Source: Sulfurimonas sp. (GTDB taxonomy: Bacteria; Campylobacterota; Campylobacteria; Campylobacterales; Sulfurimonadaceae). From it: 22,382 bases of DNA. The position numbers and the translations under genes were made by a program. The notes beneath the pieces were generated by a model, which worked only from the letters and a program-made list of their open reading frames with translations, had not been told where the DNA came from and searched no databases. Location of the stretch: assembly GCA_015487435.1 (NCBI GenBank), contig WFPU01000268.1, positions 1 through 22,382 of the forward strand. Direction: 5' to 3'. Shown here piece after piece: positions 1 to 8,315 of the stretch; positions within the stretch are counted from its first letter, which is position 1, and each line of letters opens with the position of its first letter.

Positions 1-134
1 TCATTATAGATAGTAGCATCTTTAACCACATATCTATAAGAGATCAGATACTCCTCCGCATTTAGTGAAAGAGTGAATAAAAGGCTTACTAAAAGTCTGA
101 GTGAGAAAGAGTGATTTCCATCTCTACTTCGCAT
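1..134 (-). CDS. flgQ: FlgQ-like flagellar protein, 3' part beyond window (partial)
   Basis: This is the beginning of a secreted protein whose remainder lies past the left edge. It starts at the ATG at 134, inside the end of flgP in another frame, with GAGGG about five bases upstream as ribosome binding site. The 44 visible residues begin with a basic stretch (MRSRDGNHSFSLR), then a hydrophobic core (LLVSLLFTLSL) and a likely signal peptidase cut after LNA, followed by mature sequence EEYLISYRYVVKDATIYN. The order gyrA-flgP-flgQ is that of Campylobacter jejuni, where FlgQ is required with FlgP for motility. The name rests on this synteny and the signal peptide, not on a recognised domain. The 46-bp overlap with flgP implies translational coupling. 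Confidence 0.6.
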   Translation of the reverse strand, partial: MRSRDGNHSFSLRLLVSLLFTLSLNAEEYLISYRYVVKDATIYN

Positions 135-622
135 AATCCCTCTTTGAAAGTTGTCTCAACAACATTTGCATTTTTAACCATTGCTTGAACTGATGTACGA
201 ATAGTAGAACGCTTAACCATCATGTTTTTAATTAAGTCTTGTCCATCAATTCTAACACCTTTAACTTTTTCAGCAATCATTCTGTAAGCATCCGCAACTG
301 CTGCACGCTTAGCAAGTGCATATGCTTGTGCTGGCGAAGATGTATTCATAGGAGCTACACCTTGACCTGTAACGCTAATAAGTATTGTTTGATTTTCTTC
401 TAGTGTTGCTGGTTCTGGTTTTACTGGTGCAGGCGGTGTAGCTTTTACTGAACCTTTTTGAGTTTGTGCTGCAACTACAGTTTCTTCTTTTTCCACTACC
501 AATGGTTCTTGAACAACAGTGTTTACAGTAGATGGATCGTTTAATTGCGTTTCTTGAACTGTTTCAACACCAAAAAGTGTTGAGGCACTTAAAAGTGCTG
601 CTAAAAGCAAAGAATATTTCAT
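89..622 (-). CDS. flgP: LPP20-family / FlgP-like flagellar basal-disk protein
   Basis: A 177-residue exported protein. Residues 1-19 form a signal peptide (MKYSLLLAALLSASTLFG). Residues 20-77 are a low-complexity Val/Glu/Thr/Pro-rich linker. Residues 78-177 resemble the LPP20/FlgP domain, with the Ala-rich helix AYALAKRAAVADAYRMIAEK followed by beta-rich sequence. In Campylobacter, FlgP is an outer-membrane-associated lipoprotein of the large flagellar basal disk. Here the signal peptide has no lipobox cysteine; the only Cys is near the C-terminus (EGLCEVE), so this form may not be lipidated. It lies 44 bp downstream of gyrA with AAGGGA as ribosome binding site and overlaps flgQ, matching Campylobacter gene order. 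Family assignment is fairly secure; the exact role is inferred. Confidence 0.75.
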   Translation of the reverse strand: MKYSLLLAALLSASTLFGVETVQETQLNDPSTVNTVVQEPLVVEKEETVVAAQTQKGSVKATPPAPVKPEPATLEENQTILISVTGQGVAPMNTSSPAQAYALAKRAAVADAYRMIAEKVKGVRIDGQDLIKNMMVKRSTIRTSVQAMVKNANVVETTFKEGLCEVEMEITLSHSDF

Positions 623-666
623 GGTTAATCCCTTAACGTATTTTTATTAAGTGATAATAGCAATTA

Positions 667-3159
667 CTATTCCACTTCTTTTGTTTCATTTAGAGGTGAA
701 TTTTCTTCATCACTTTCATCATCCTCATTTGGTTGCTTAGGACATCTAGAAACAGAAGCTACTTCATCGCCTTTTACAATATACACACCAGACGTATTTC
801 TACTTGATTTTGAGATAGTTTGCATATCAACTCTAATCATTTTACCAGCTTTAGTAAGAGCCATCATATCCATAGATTCATCTACCATTAGGCAACCTAC
901 TACATATTTACCAGTCTTAGCTGTCATCTTCATAGCTATTACACCAGAACCACCACGGTTAGTTAAGCGGTATTCACCAGCATCAGTACGTTTACCAATA
1001 CCTTTTTCAGCTACCACTAGAATTTCTTGTTCATCATCTCTAATAATATTAGCATCAATTACTTCATCATTTTCATGTTTAAACTTAATCCCTCTAACAC
1101 CTCTGGTATTTCTACCTTGGTCTCGAGTTTTATCTATTTCAAATTTAATACATTGACTCATTTTAGTCATAATAAAAAGGTATTTAATATCTTGATTTGC
1201 AATTTTTGCTGTAATTATAGAATCATCATCATCCAAGTTAATAGCTTTAACACCATTACTTCTAATATTTGAAAATTCACTTAGATTTGTACGCTTAACA
1301 ACACCTTTTTTAGTGAAGAAAACCAAAGATTTATCTTCACTAAAGTCTGTTGTTGGATTGATAGATTGAATTTTTTCATCTTGTTGTAGGTTTACAAGAT
1401 TAACAACTGCTTTACCTTTAGCTGTACGACTACCCTCAGGGATACGATAAACTTTTAACCAGTGAAGTTGACCACGGTCAGTTACAAAAAGTAAAGTATC
1501 GTGAGTATTACAAGTGAAGAAATTCTCAATAAAGTCATCTTCATAAGTAGTTACTGCAGTTTTTCCTTTTCCACCACGACGTTGTTTTTCGTATGAAGCT
1601 AATGGTACACGTTTGATATAACCACGGTGAGTAATAGTAACTACCATTGGCTCATTAGGGATTAAATCTTCAATATCAATATCATCATAATCATCTTCAA
1701 TAGTAGTACGGCGTTTATCAGTATAGATTGCAGCTACTTCATCAAATTCCTCAGAGATGATACCTTTTAGTACCTCTTCACTTTTTAAGATTGATTCTAG
1801 GTGTTCAATTAATGTTACTAATTCAGCTAGTTCTTCTTCAATTTTTTTAATTTGTAAACCAGTAAGTCTTCCAAGTCTCATAGCAACGATGCTTGTTGCT
1901 TGAATTTCAGAAAAATCATATTCTGAGACTAGATTGTTTTTAGCATCTTCTTCATCTTCTGAGGCACGAATAGTTTTAATAACCTTATTAATTATATCTA
2001 TCGCTTTTCTAAGACCTTCTAAAATATGTGCACGAGATTTTGCTTTTTCTAGGTCAAAAATTGTACGACGGATGATTATTGTTTTGCGGTGATTGATGAA
2101 GTGTTTTAAAATATCTATAATTCCAAAAATTCTAGGTTCTTGATTTAGTATAGATAACATTATAATACCAAATGTATTTTGCATACTTGTTTGCTTGAAA
2201 AGGTTGTTAAGAACAATCTCACTCATCGCGTCACGTTTAAGTTCAATCACAACACGCATACCATCACGATCAGATTCATCACGAATTAGTGATACACCCT
2301 CTATCATTTTATCTTTTACAAGATTAGCTATGTTTTCGATTAGGCGAGCTTTATTTACTTGATATGGAAGTTCATCAATAACAATAACTTCTTTTTTAGC
2401 AGTTTGTTCAATATGAGTTTTAGCACGAATTTTTATGCGACCACGACCAGTCTCATAAGCGTCCATAATCCCTTTTTTACCAAAAATAATTCCACCAGTT
2501 GGAAAGTCTGGTGCTTTTATGTGTTGCATAATCTCTTCAAGCGAAATATTAGGATTTTCTAAAAGTGCTTTTAGTCCGTTGATTATTTCAGTTGGATTAT
2601 GAGGAGGGATATTAGTAGCCATACCAACTGCAATTCCAGATGAACCGTTTATAAGAAGATTTGGAACACGAGTTGGCATAACTTCTGGTTCTTTTGTAGT
2701 TCCATCGTAGTTATCTGTCATGTTTACTGTATTTTTTTCTAAATCTTTTAGAAGTTCTCCAGCATACTTAGTCATACGAGCTTCTGTATATCTCATTGCC
2801 GCCGCACTATCACCATCAACTGAACCGAAGTTTCCTTGACCGTCAACTAGCTCCATACGCATTGAAAAATCTTGAGCCATACGAACAAGTGCGTCATAAA
2901 CAGAGTTATCACCATGAGGATGATACTGACCAATTACATCACCAACTATACGAGCTGATTTTTTGTATTTTGCACCGTGCGATAGATTTAGTTTATCCAT
3001 AGCATAAAGAATTCTTCTATGAACTGGTTTAAGCCCATCTCTTACATCTGGTAAGGCACGCCCTACAATTACACTCATAGAATAATCAAGATAACTATTT
3101 TGAAGAGTTGTTTCTATATTAATAGATTGGATATTGTCGTTGTTTAACAAGTCGCTCAT
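667..3159 (-). CDS. gyrA: DNA gyrase subunit A
   Basis: The 830-residue breakage-reunion subunit of gyrase, which with GyrB introduces negative supercoils. Visible landmarks are the N-terminal winged-helix region with the quinolone-determining loop HPHGDNSVYDALVRMAQ (residues 80-96), catalytic Tyr124 in AAAMRYTEAR, the coiled-coil tower, and the C-terminal beta-pinwheel beginning near residue 500 with the GyrA-box QRRGGKG at about 526-532, which separates gyrase from topoisomerase IV. The C-terminus ends in an acidic tail. Asn85 occupies the site of E. coli Ser83; the paired acidic residue Asp89 (E. coli Asp87) is kept. The start is supported by AGGGG five bases upstream. The gene is first in a gyrA-flgP-flgQ series on this strand. 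Confidence 0.97.
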   Translation of the reverse strand: MSDLLNNDNIQSINIETTLQNSYLDYSMSVIVGRALPDVRDGLKPVHRRILYAMDKLNLSHGAKYKKSARIVGDVIGQYHPHGDNSVYDALVRMAQDFSMRMELVDGQGNFGSVDGDSAAAMRYTEARMTKYAGELLKDLEKNTVNMTDNYDGTTKEPEVMPTRVPNLLINGSSGIAVGMATNIPPHNPTEIINGLKALLENPNISLEEIMQHIKAPDFPTGGIIFGKKGIMDAYETGRGRIKIRAKTHIEQTAKKEVIVIDELPYQVNKARLIENIANLVKDKMIEGVSLIRDESDRDGMRVVIELKRDAMSEIVLNNLFKQTSMQNTFGIIMLSILNQEPRIFGIIDILKHFINHRKTIIIRRTIFDLEKAKSRAHILEGLRKAIDIINKVIKTIRASEDEEDAKNNLVSEYDFSEIQATSIVAMRLGRLTGLQIKKIEEELAELVTLIEHLESILKSEEVLKGIISEEFDEVAAIYTDKRRTTIEDDYDDIDIEDLIPNEPMVVTITHRGYIKRVPLASYEKQRRGGKGKTAVTTYEDDFIENFFTCNTHDTLLFVTDRGQLHWLKVYRIPEGSRTAKGKAVVNLVNLQQDEKIQSINPTTDFSEDKSLVFFTKKGVVKRTNLSEFSNIRSNGVKAINLDDDDSIITAKIANQDIKYLFIMTKMSQCIKFEIDKTRDQGRNTRGVRGIKFKHENDEVIDANIIRDDEQEILVVAEKGIGKRTDAGEYRLTNRGGSGVIAMKMTAKTGKYVVGCLMVDESMDMMALTKAGKMIRVDMQTISKSSRNTSGVYIVKGDEVASVSRCPKQPNEDDESDEENSPLNETKEVE

Positions 3160-3265
3160 ATATACCCCTAGCTTTAAAAATTAATTTTGCTTATGGTATC
3201 TGATTGTCGCTTATATATTTGTAAAATTAAAAAAAAATTATGAAGAAGTTGTTATTTATTTAATT

Positions 3266-3397
3266 GAACTTTCTGAACAATTAGTATTAAATTCTGGATG
3301 CTCGCAGGAAATACCCTTGGGTTGCAATCCAGAATGACGAAGTTAATGTCACCCTAAACTTGATTTAAGGTCTAGTTTTTAGTCAATCAGAGAGTTC
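3266..3397. repeat. MITE-like element A: terminal inverted repeats around a paired-hairpin core
   Basis: A 132-bp intergenic element between nrfJ and gyrA. The left end GAACTTTCTGAACAATTAG (3266-3284) is inverted at the right end (3380-3397), whose reverse complement begins GAACTCTCTGATTGACTA. Inside are two hairpins: 3291-3335 has perfect 9-bp arms (ATTCTGGAT / ATCCAGAAT) around a 27-nt loop, and 3348-3375 has 8-bp arms with a five-base loop (CTTGA). Read as its reverse complement, the element aligns from end to end with element B at 12885-12993. No open reading frame lies inside. A mobile origin is inference. Confidence 0.75.
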
Positions 3398-3413
3398 ATT
3401 AGAAATAATTATT

Positions 3414-3746
3414 TTAATCTTTAATTTTATATTGTAAATTAGATGCAAACATTATCTCTTTATAGGTTTTATCTAGAGTTTTACTTTTAAAATTTTTTAC
3501 TACAATCTCTTTTTGAAAACGGATAAAATCTCCTGTTTTTACATCAGCATTATTAGTAGCTATCCAAAAAGATTTTTGGGTTTTTTCTTTGACCTCTATA
3601 TAGGTGTATGCTCCACCTTGTTGCACATTTATTACTTTTCCTTGATAAAAAGGCTTTTCAATTATTGTTTTGCTTGTGGGTGTTTGAGCCTCTAAATTCA
3701 ATATTAAAAGTGCTAAAATAAAAGCATATGTCTTGATGGTTTTCAT
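3414..3746 (-). CDS. nrfJ: NrfJ-like periplasmic protein
   Basis: A 110-residue exported protein with signal peptide MKTIKTYAFILALLILNLEA and a small beta-rich domain of OB-fold-like appearance (GKVINVQQGGAYTYIEVKEK, then DVKTGDFIRF and SKTLDKTYKEIMFAS). Proteins of this type accompany cytochrome c nitrite reductase genes, and Wolinella succinogenes nrfJ is the last gene of nrfHAIJ, exactly its place here. Wolinella NrfJ is described as a lipoprotein, but this one has no cysteine at all, so it should be soluble in the periplasm. It starts two bases after the nrfI stop, with AAGGA inside the end of nrfI, which points to tight coupling. The biochemical function is unknown to me; the name rests mainly on position and overall character. 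Confidence 0.6.
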   Translation of the reverse strand: MKTIKTYAFILALLILNLEAQTPTSKTIIEKPFYQGKVINVQQGGAYTYIEVKEKTQKSFWIATNNADVKTGDFIRFQKEIVVKNFKSKTLDKTYKEIMFASNLQYKIKD

Positions 3747-3748
3747 AA

Positions 3749-6130
3749 TTATTCCTTTGAAATTAATTTGCGTTTTGGATAGGCTATAAGAATGATACTA
3801 AGTATTATTATAGTTATAAAATAAACCCATGTTGGGATTGGTATAGGGTCACCTGTAGCATAAGAGTGCATACCCGCTAAGTAGAAATTTACTCCAAAGT
3901 AGGTCATTAAAATGGAGAAAAAAGAGACAATAGAGAGTGTCGCAAAAAGATATGGTGTATAGATTTTTTTAATGAGTCTTATATGAAGCACAATCATATA
4001 TACTAAAATAGATATATATGCCCATGTCTCTTTTGGGTCCCATCCCCAATATCTTCCCCACGATTCATTTGCCCAGATGCCTCCTAAGAAATTACCAATG
4101 ACTAATAGGGTCAATCCTAGTATTAACAGTGCTTCATTTATATAGGTAATATTTTTTATATGGGTATCAATATGTGAGGCTTTTTTATGGCGCAAAATAA
4201 ATAATAATAGAGTAATAATTCCCAATATCGCTCCCACTCCAAAAAAACCATAACTTGCTGTAATGATAGAGACGTGAATACTTAGCCAATATGATTTTAA
4301 AACGGGAACTAAGTTTGTAATTTCAGGATCTATCTCTCCTAGATAAGCCCCAAATATAAAAATACCAGCCATAATAAATGAAGCGGAAATTGCAATAGTT
4401 GATTTTTTAAAAAATATTATTGAAGCTAAAATTGCAGAGTAAGAGATGTAAATCATCGTTTCATATGTGTTTGAAATTGGGGCATAACCACCAATATACC
4501 AACGAACAGCTATGCCAAAAGTGTGTAATGCTAAGAGGGAATAGGAAAAAAGATTTATAATAGTTTTTATTTTTTGTTTAATAAGTTTGTTGTAGAACAT
4601 AGAACTTAAGCTATAAACCAGAAGTAAAGAACCAAAAATGAGATAGATTATAGAAAGTTTAAAAAATAAAGATATTTGATTAAACCATACTTCAACATCA
4701 AGCTTTTGTTGTGTAGGCATAACTGAACTTCCAAACTTTTTTTGGTAGTTTCTAATAATCTCTATATATGAAAATCCTTTATCATAGTTTCTATTGTAGC
4801 AAGCATCAAGTAGACGACTTGTTGCTCTTTTTAATTCACTATTATCAACAAAAGCAAACATTGTTTTAAAGTCTACCCATTTATTTCGTTCATTATTTGG
4901 TAAAGGAAACAGTGTTAAAAGTACCCCTCTATAGGACATAAAAATAATATTTAGTCGTTCATCAACTTTTATAATATCTCGCTCAAATGTGCCTCTTTTT
5001 GAGGGGATAAGTTGATTGGCTTTCTCTACTGCTTTACTTAGTTTATATTCCCCTTTTTCATTAAAAAAATCAGTAAATTTTGCAAGTTTTTGCTCTATTG
5101 AAATACCCAAAAGTGTTTTAAGCTTAGGTGTTTTAATACTTATTATTTCAACTTTTTTCCATAATTCGGGTCGTGAAAACATCCCTAATATTACTTGATT
5201 TGCACTCATCCCCCTCCATGAATCTTTACCTGTTAATTTATTAAGCACTTCACGATTTTGTGTATCTAGAGGCTTCATCCGTCCCATTGGATCTTGCACT
5301 ACTAAAGTCCCAAAATTTTTCGCAAGTTCTTTAGAATTTTTTTGATGATCTTGAAGATAGTTTTCTATGTAAGATGAAGCATGAACAGGTGTAATGGAAA
5401 AAAATAATCCAAAGGAGATAAGAAAAAAAGCTATAGGCATTTTTTTTATTTTAGAAATTAAAAATTGAAATCGTGATTGTTTATTAAAAAGATTTAAAAT
5501 AAGACCCAAAAATAATAAAAAATAGCCAATATAAGTGATTTCAACTCCAGGATCTTTATTCACAGTTAGTATTGTCCCTTTTTCATCATTATCATAAGAT
5601 GTTTGAAAAAATTTATATCCACCATATATGAGTGTATGATTCATATAAATTTGTTCATCAAATTCTTTATTATTAAGTTTATCTATAACTTTTATATCTG
5701 AATAAAACTCTGAGGGAGATCTACTCCCTGGATATCTACTAAGGGTAAAATCTTTTAAAGCTATATAAAAATCTAGCTCTATTTTTTTTTCACCAAGCAT
5801 TACAATATTAGATTTTTCCCCCTCTCTAATATGCATTGTCCCTTCAAAGCCAAAATAGTGGGTAATTGTAGCTCCAAATAAAATAATAATAAATGAAAAA
5901 TGAAAAATACTCCGTGATTTAATACGATACATTTTTGTTTTTTCAATTATAGTAATAAGATTAATTGAAGTGAGTAAGAGAGTTAATTGATACCATGTAG
6001 CATGATAAACCAATTCTTTTGCCCTAAGTGAACCAAAATCATTTTCAATAAAAGTACCAATAGCAGCACCAATTGCTAAAATACAAAATAAAAATATCAT
6101 GGTTTTATAAGAGCTTATTAATTTATACAT
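3749..6130 (-). CDS. nrfI: CcsBA-type cytochrome c haem lyase (NrfI)
   Basis: A 793-residue fused ResB-CcsA protein of system II cytochrome c biogenesis. The N-terminal half has ResB-type membrane segments and a large periplasmic loop. The C-terminal half is CcsA-like, with several membrane helices, the tryptophan-rich WWD haem-handling motif (WANESWGRYWGWDPKETWA, about residues 685-705), and candidate haem-ligand histidines in SYWLSIHVSI and NFYLAGMHSY. It moves haem across the membrane and attaches it to periplasmic CXXCH cysteines. Wolinella NrfI is the isoenzyme that attaches haem to the CX2CK site of NrfA. Such a site exists in the upstream nrfA, so the same job is likely here. Wolinella NrfI is recalled as about 900 residues, so this one is shorter. 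No strong ribosome binding site precedes the ATG. Confidence 0.9.
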   Translation of the reverse strand: MYKLISSYKTMIFLFCILAIGAAIGTFIENDFGSLRAKELVYHATWYQLTLLLTSINLITIIEKTKMYRIKSRSIFHFSFIIILFGATITHYFGFEGTMHIREGEKSNIVMLGEKKIELDFYIALKDFTLSRYPGSRSPSEFYSDIKVIDKLNNKEFDEQIYMNHTLIYGGYKFFQTSYDNDEKGTILTVNKDPGVEITYIGYFLLFLGLILNLFNKQSRFQFLISKIKKMPIAFFLISFGLFFSITPVHASSYIENYLQDHQKNSKELAKNFGTLVVQDPMGRMKPLDTQNREVLNKLTGKDSWRGMSANQVILGMFSRPELWKKVEIISIKTPKLKTLLGISIEQKLAKFTDFFNEKGEYKLSKAVEKANQLIPSKRGTFERDIIKVDERLNIIFMSYRGVLLTLFPLPNNERNKWVDFKTMFAFVDNSELKRATSRLLDACYNRNYDKGFSYIEIIRNYQKKFGSSVMPTQQKLDVEVWFNQISLFFKLSIIYLIFGSLLLVYSLSSMFYNKLIKQKIKTIINLFSYSLLALHTFGIAVRWYIGGYAPISNTYETMIYISYSAILASIIFFKKSTIAISASFIMAGIFIFGAYLGEIDPEITNLVPVLKSYWLSIHVSIITASYGFFGVGAILGIITLLLFILRHKKASHIDTHIKNITYINEALLILGLTLLVIGNFLGGIWANESWGRYWGWDPKETWAYISILVYMIVLHIRLIKKIYTPYLFATLSIVSFFSILMTYFGVNFYLAGMHSYATGDPIPIPTWVYFITIIILSIILIAYPKRKLISKE

Positions 6131-6150
6131 AGAATGAAGGCTTTTCTTTA

Positions 6151-6193
6151 AGGTAAAAATGTAAAATCAAGTACTTATATAAAAAGTACTTGA
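6151..6193 (-). terminator. Intra-operon terminator/attenuator between nrfA and nrfI
   Basis: A perfect 10-bp inverted repeat (TCAAGTACTT / AAGTACTTGA, 6167-6193) with a 7-nt loop lies just after the nrfA stop. On the transcribed strand it is followed by a T-rich run (TTTTACATTTTT, ending near 6155). This looks like a rho-independent terminator that could lower nrfI-nrfJ transcription relative to nrfHA. Alternatively it could protect the 3' end of the nrfA message. Confidence 0.65.
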
Positions 6194-6208
6194 AGTTATA
6201 GTTATTTA

Positions 6209-7726
6209 TTATTTAGAATACGATGTTTCAGCATCATCTAAACCAACACGAGATTTTTTTGCATTTAAATTATAATTTTTCTCAGCTTGCTCATACCACT
6301 CTTTTTCAAGGGTAGCTTTAAAATGATTTTTTTCATCAATCAATTTTTGTAAAGGAACGCCCGCAAGTTTTTGTGCTTTTTCTTTTGTTGAAAAATCTGG
6401 TGCAATATAGTTATTTACACCAAGAGATGCTAATAGAGACACCAATTTAAGTCTTGCTTGCATCGCTGTTTCATTTGCAACACTAAGTATTCGTAAAGTT
6501 TCCTCTGGTGCATGGAAAAACCCTGGATGTGATGCAACTGCATAATCCCATTTCCATTGAGCTGAACGGATATCTGCTCTTATAGCTTCAAGTTGAGAAT
6601 CTTTAGCTCCAGCTTCCATAGCTTTTGCTGTTTCAAGGTGTGCTTTAGCCAGGTTATCCATAGTTAACTCATGAAGTTGTTCTTTTCTCTCAAATTTTCT
6701 ATGAACAATATTTTTGAGTTTCTTTTCACTTTCTCTATGACACGGCATACAAGATCTATCCATTGTTTCTAAAGGATTTTGTAGTTGATGATCAGAGTAT
6801 TTTACAGAACCTTCTTGGGTATATGGCATATGACAATCTGCACAAGATACACCTTTTTGAGCATGGATACCAGTCTTAAATAGCTCATATCCAGGATGTT
6901 GCGCCTTTAACATTTTTGTTTTTGAGAGTTTATGTGTCCAATCTGTAAATTTTTCATCGTTATAGTATTTTTCAGCACCCTCTACAGTTAGTCCATTTGC
7001 CCAAGGAAAGGTAACAACTTTAGCAGTTTTTTTAACTCCATTTTTATCTGTCCATGGTGTTTTTTTGAAATAATACTCACTATGACATTGAGCACAAACT
7101 AAATTTCTTTTTTCTTGATGGGTTGAGTCTTCAAATTTTGGTAATCCTGCTGCTTCTAATCCTTTGTTTAGGTGAGGAACTCTTACTGTTAGTTCACCTG
7201 TTTGATTTGAATGGCAGTTAGCACAACCAATAGTATTTACTATTTCATTACCATACTTTGCCCATTTACCAGTAAAATATGCTAGTTCTCCATCTCTCTC
7301 TTGGATTCTAGGAACATCTGTTGACTTACAAGTCCAGCATGCTGTAGGCATTGGTCCAGTTTCTCCATCAGTTGGAGCACCTGTTCTAAGTGTATTTACA
7401 TTATCTTGAAGAGCATAATAGTGTCCACGAGGAGCATTATAATCTTTAGAAAAGCCATATCCAGCCCATAAAACAACAAGCTGTGGTTTTTCTTTAAGCA
7501 CATCTGTTAATTCTTTACCTTCACTTGTTTTTTTCCAAGAACTATATTGGCGAGGATAATATTTTTCCCACTCTTCACTTTTATGCTGAACTGCTTCAGC
7601 AACAATAGGTGCTTGTGCTAGCGCTATTCGCTCTGCTTCTTTGTTATTAATATTACCTGCTAAGAGGGTCATAGCACCAATAGCAACAGTTGCTATTGTT
7701 AATAGCAATTTATACATAGTATTCAT
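6209..7726 (-). CDS. nrfA: Pentahaem cytochrome c nitrite reductase (ammonia-forming), catalytic subunit
   Basis: A 505-residue periplasmic enzyme that reduces nitrite to ammonium with six electrons. It has a signal peptide (residues 1-23) and five haem motifs: catalytic CWTCK (130-134), then CANCH (168-172), CAQCH (211-215), CADCH (295-299) and CMPCH (326-330). The active-site residues Arg114, Tyr218 and His277, the haem-ligand Lys134, and the calcium-site residues Glu217, Lys274 and Gln276 are all present at the same numbers I recall for Wolinella NrfA, so length and register match closely. It begins 15 bp after nrfH with AAGGA as ribosome binding site. The CX2CK haem normally needs a dedicated lyase, supplied by the neighbouring nrfI. 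It looks intact and functional. Confidence 0.97.
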   Translation of the reverse strand: MNTMYKLLLTIATVAIGAMTLLAGNINNKEAERIALAQAPIVAEAVQHKSEEWEKYYPRQYSSWKKTSEGKELTDVLKEKPQLVVLWAGYGFSKDYNAPRGHYYALQDNVNTLRTGAPTDGETGPMPTACWTCKSTDVPRIQERDGELAYFTGKWAKYGNEIVNTIGCANCHSNQTGELTVRVPHLNKGLEAAGLPKFEDSTHQEKRNLVCAQCHSEYYFKKTPWTDKNGVKKTAKVVTFPWANGLTVEGAEKYYNDEKFTDWTHKLSKTKMLKAQHPGYELFKTGIHAQKGVSCADCHMPYTQEGSVKYSDHQLQNPLETMDRSCMPCHRESEKKLKNIVHRKFERKEQLHELTMDNLAKAHLETAKAMEAGAKDSQLEAIRADIRSAQWKWDYAVASHPGFFHAPEETLRILSVANETAMQARLKLVSLLASLGVNNYIAPDFSTKEKAQKLAGVPLQKLIDEKNHFKATLEKEWYEQAEKNYNLNAKKSRVGLDDAETSYSK

Positions 7727-7741
7727 CTAGTTTTCCTTTTT

Positions 7742-8296
7742 TTATTTTATTTCTTTAACACTTAAATTATCAGGTGCACTTGTTAGACTTCTAACTTTTC
7801 CGTGTGGAACCTCTTTATGACATGACCAACATTTTCGCCCATTTTCAATATTTTCATCATCAAAATTATGGTATTTATCTGCGTTATAAATCAATGTTGA
7901 AACTATACTTCTATGACAAGAGATACAGTTTTTTTGAACACGACTTGCCCCATCATCACTTATTTTAATTGCGTTATCATAAGTGTCAAAAGTAAACGCT
8001 ACTGTATGGTTCCATCCATCTACAGACTTTGCTATATACTTATTAATAACACCATCTGTTGGTAGATGACACTCAATACATGTAACATCACGAGCATGTG
8101 AACTTCGTTGCCAAGTTGCATACTGTGTATTCATTACATGGCAATTAATACATGCTTTTGGATCTTTTGACAAATATGAAAATGCTTTTGAAAGATAAAT
8201 TAAATAAATAAAGATAATAATTGCAATAACAGATGCAAAAATTGCAACTTTTTTTATTCTTTCCTCTGCACCTTCAGACCTAAATTTTTTTTCCAT
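7742..8296 (-). CDS. nrfH: Tetrahaem cytochrome c quinol dehydrogenase NrfH
   Basis: A 184-residue NapC/NirT/NrfH-family membrane cytochrome that takes electrons from menaquinol and passes them to NrfA. One N-terminal membrane anchor (about residues 16-36) precedes a periplasmic domain with four haem motifs: CINCH (49-53), CIECH (73-77), CISCH (124-128) and CWSCH (156-160). Met55, six residues after the first haem cysteine, matches the methionine ligand of haem 1 in Desulfovibrio NrfH. GAGG about eight bases upstream supports the start. It sits 66 bp after amt1 and 15 bp before nrfA, and the pair forms the standard NrfHA complex. A dyad in the amt1-nrfH gap may be a control site. Confidence 0.95.
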   Translation of the reverse strand: MEKKFRSEGAEERIKKVAIFASVIAIIIFIYLIYLSKAFSYLSKDPKACINCHVMNTQYATWQRSSHARDVTCIECHLPTDGVINKYIAKSVDGWNHTVAFTFDTYDNAIKISDDGASRVQKNCISCHRSIVSTLIYNADKYHNFDDENIENGRKCWSCHKEVPHGKVRSLTSAPDNLSVKEIK

Positions 8297-8315
8297 CTTT
8301 TTTCCTCATATTAAA

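Noticed and set aside
2883..2915. Acquired quinolone resistance mutation in gyrA
   Set aside because: Asn at this site is wild type in H. pylori, so natural variation in the phylum is the simpler reading.
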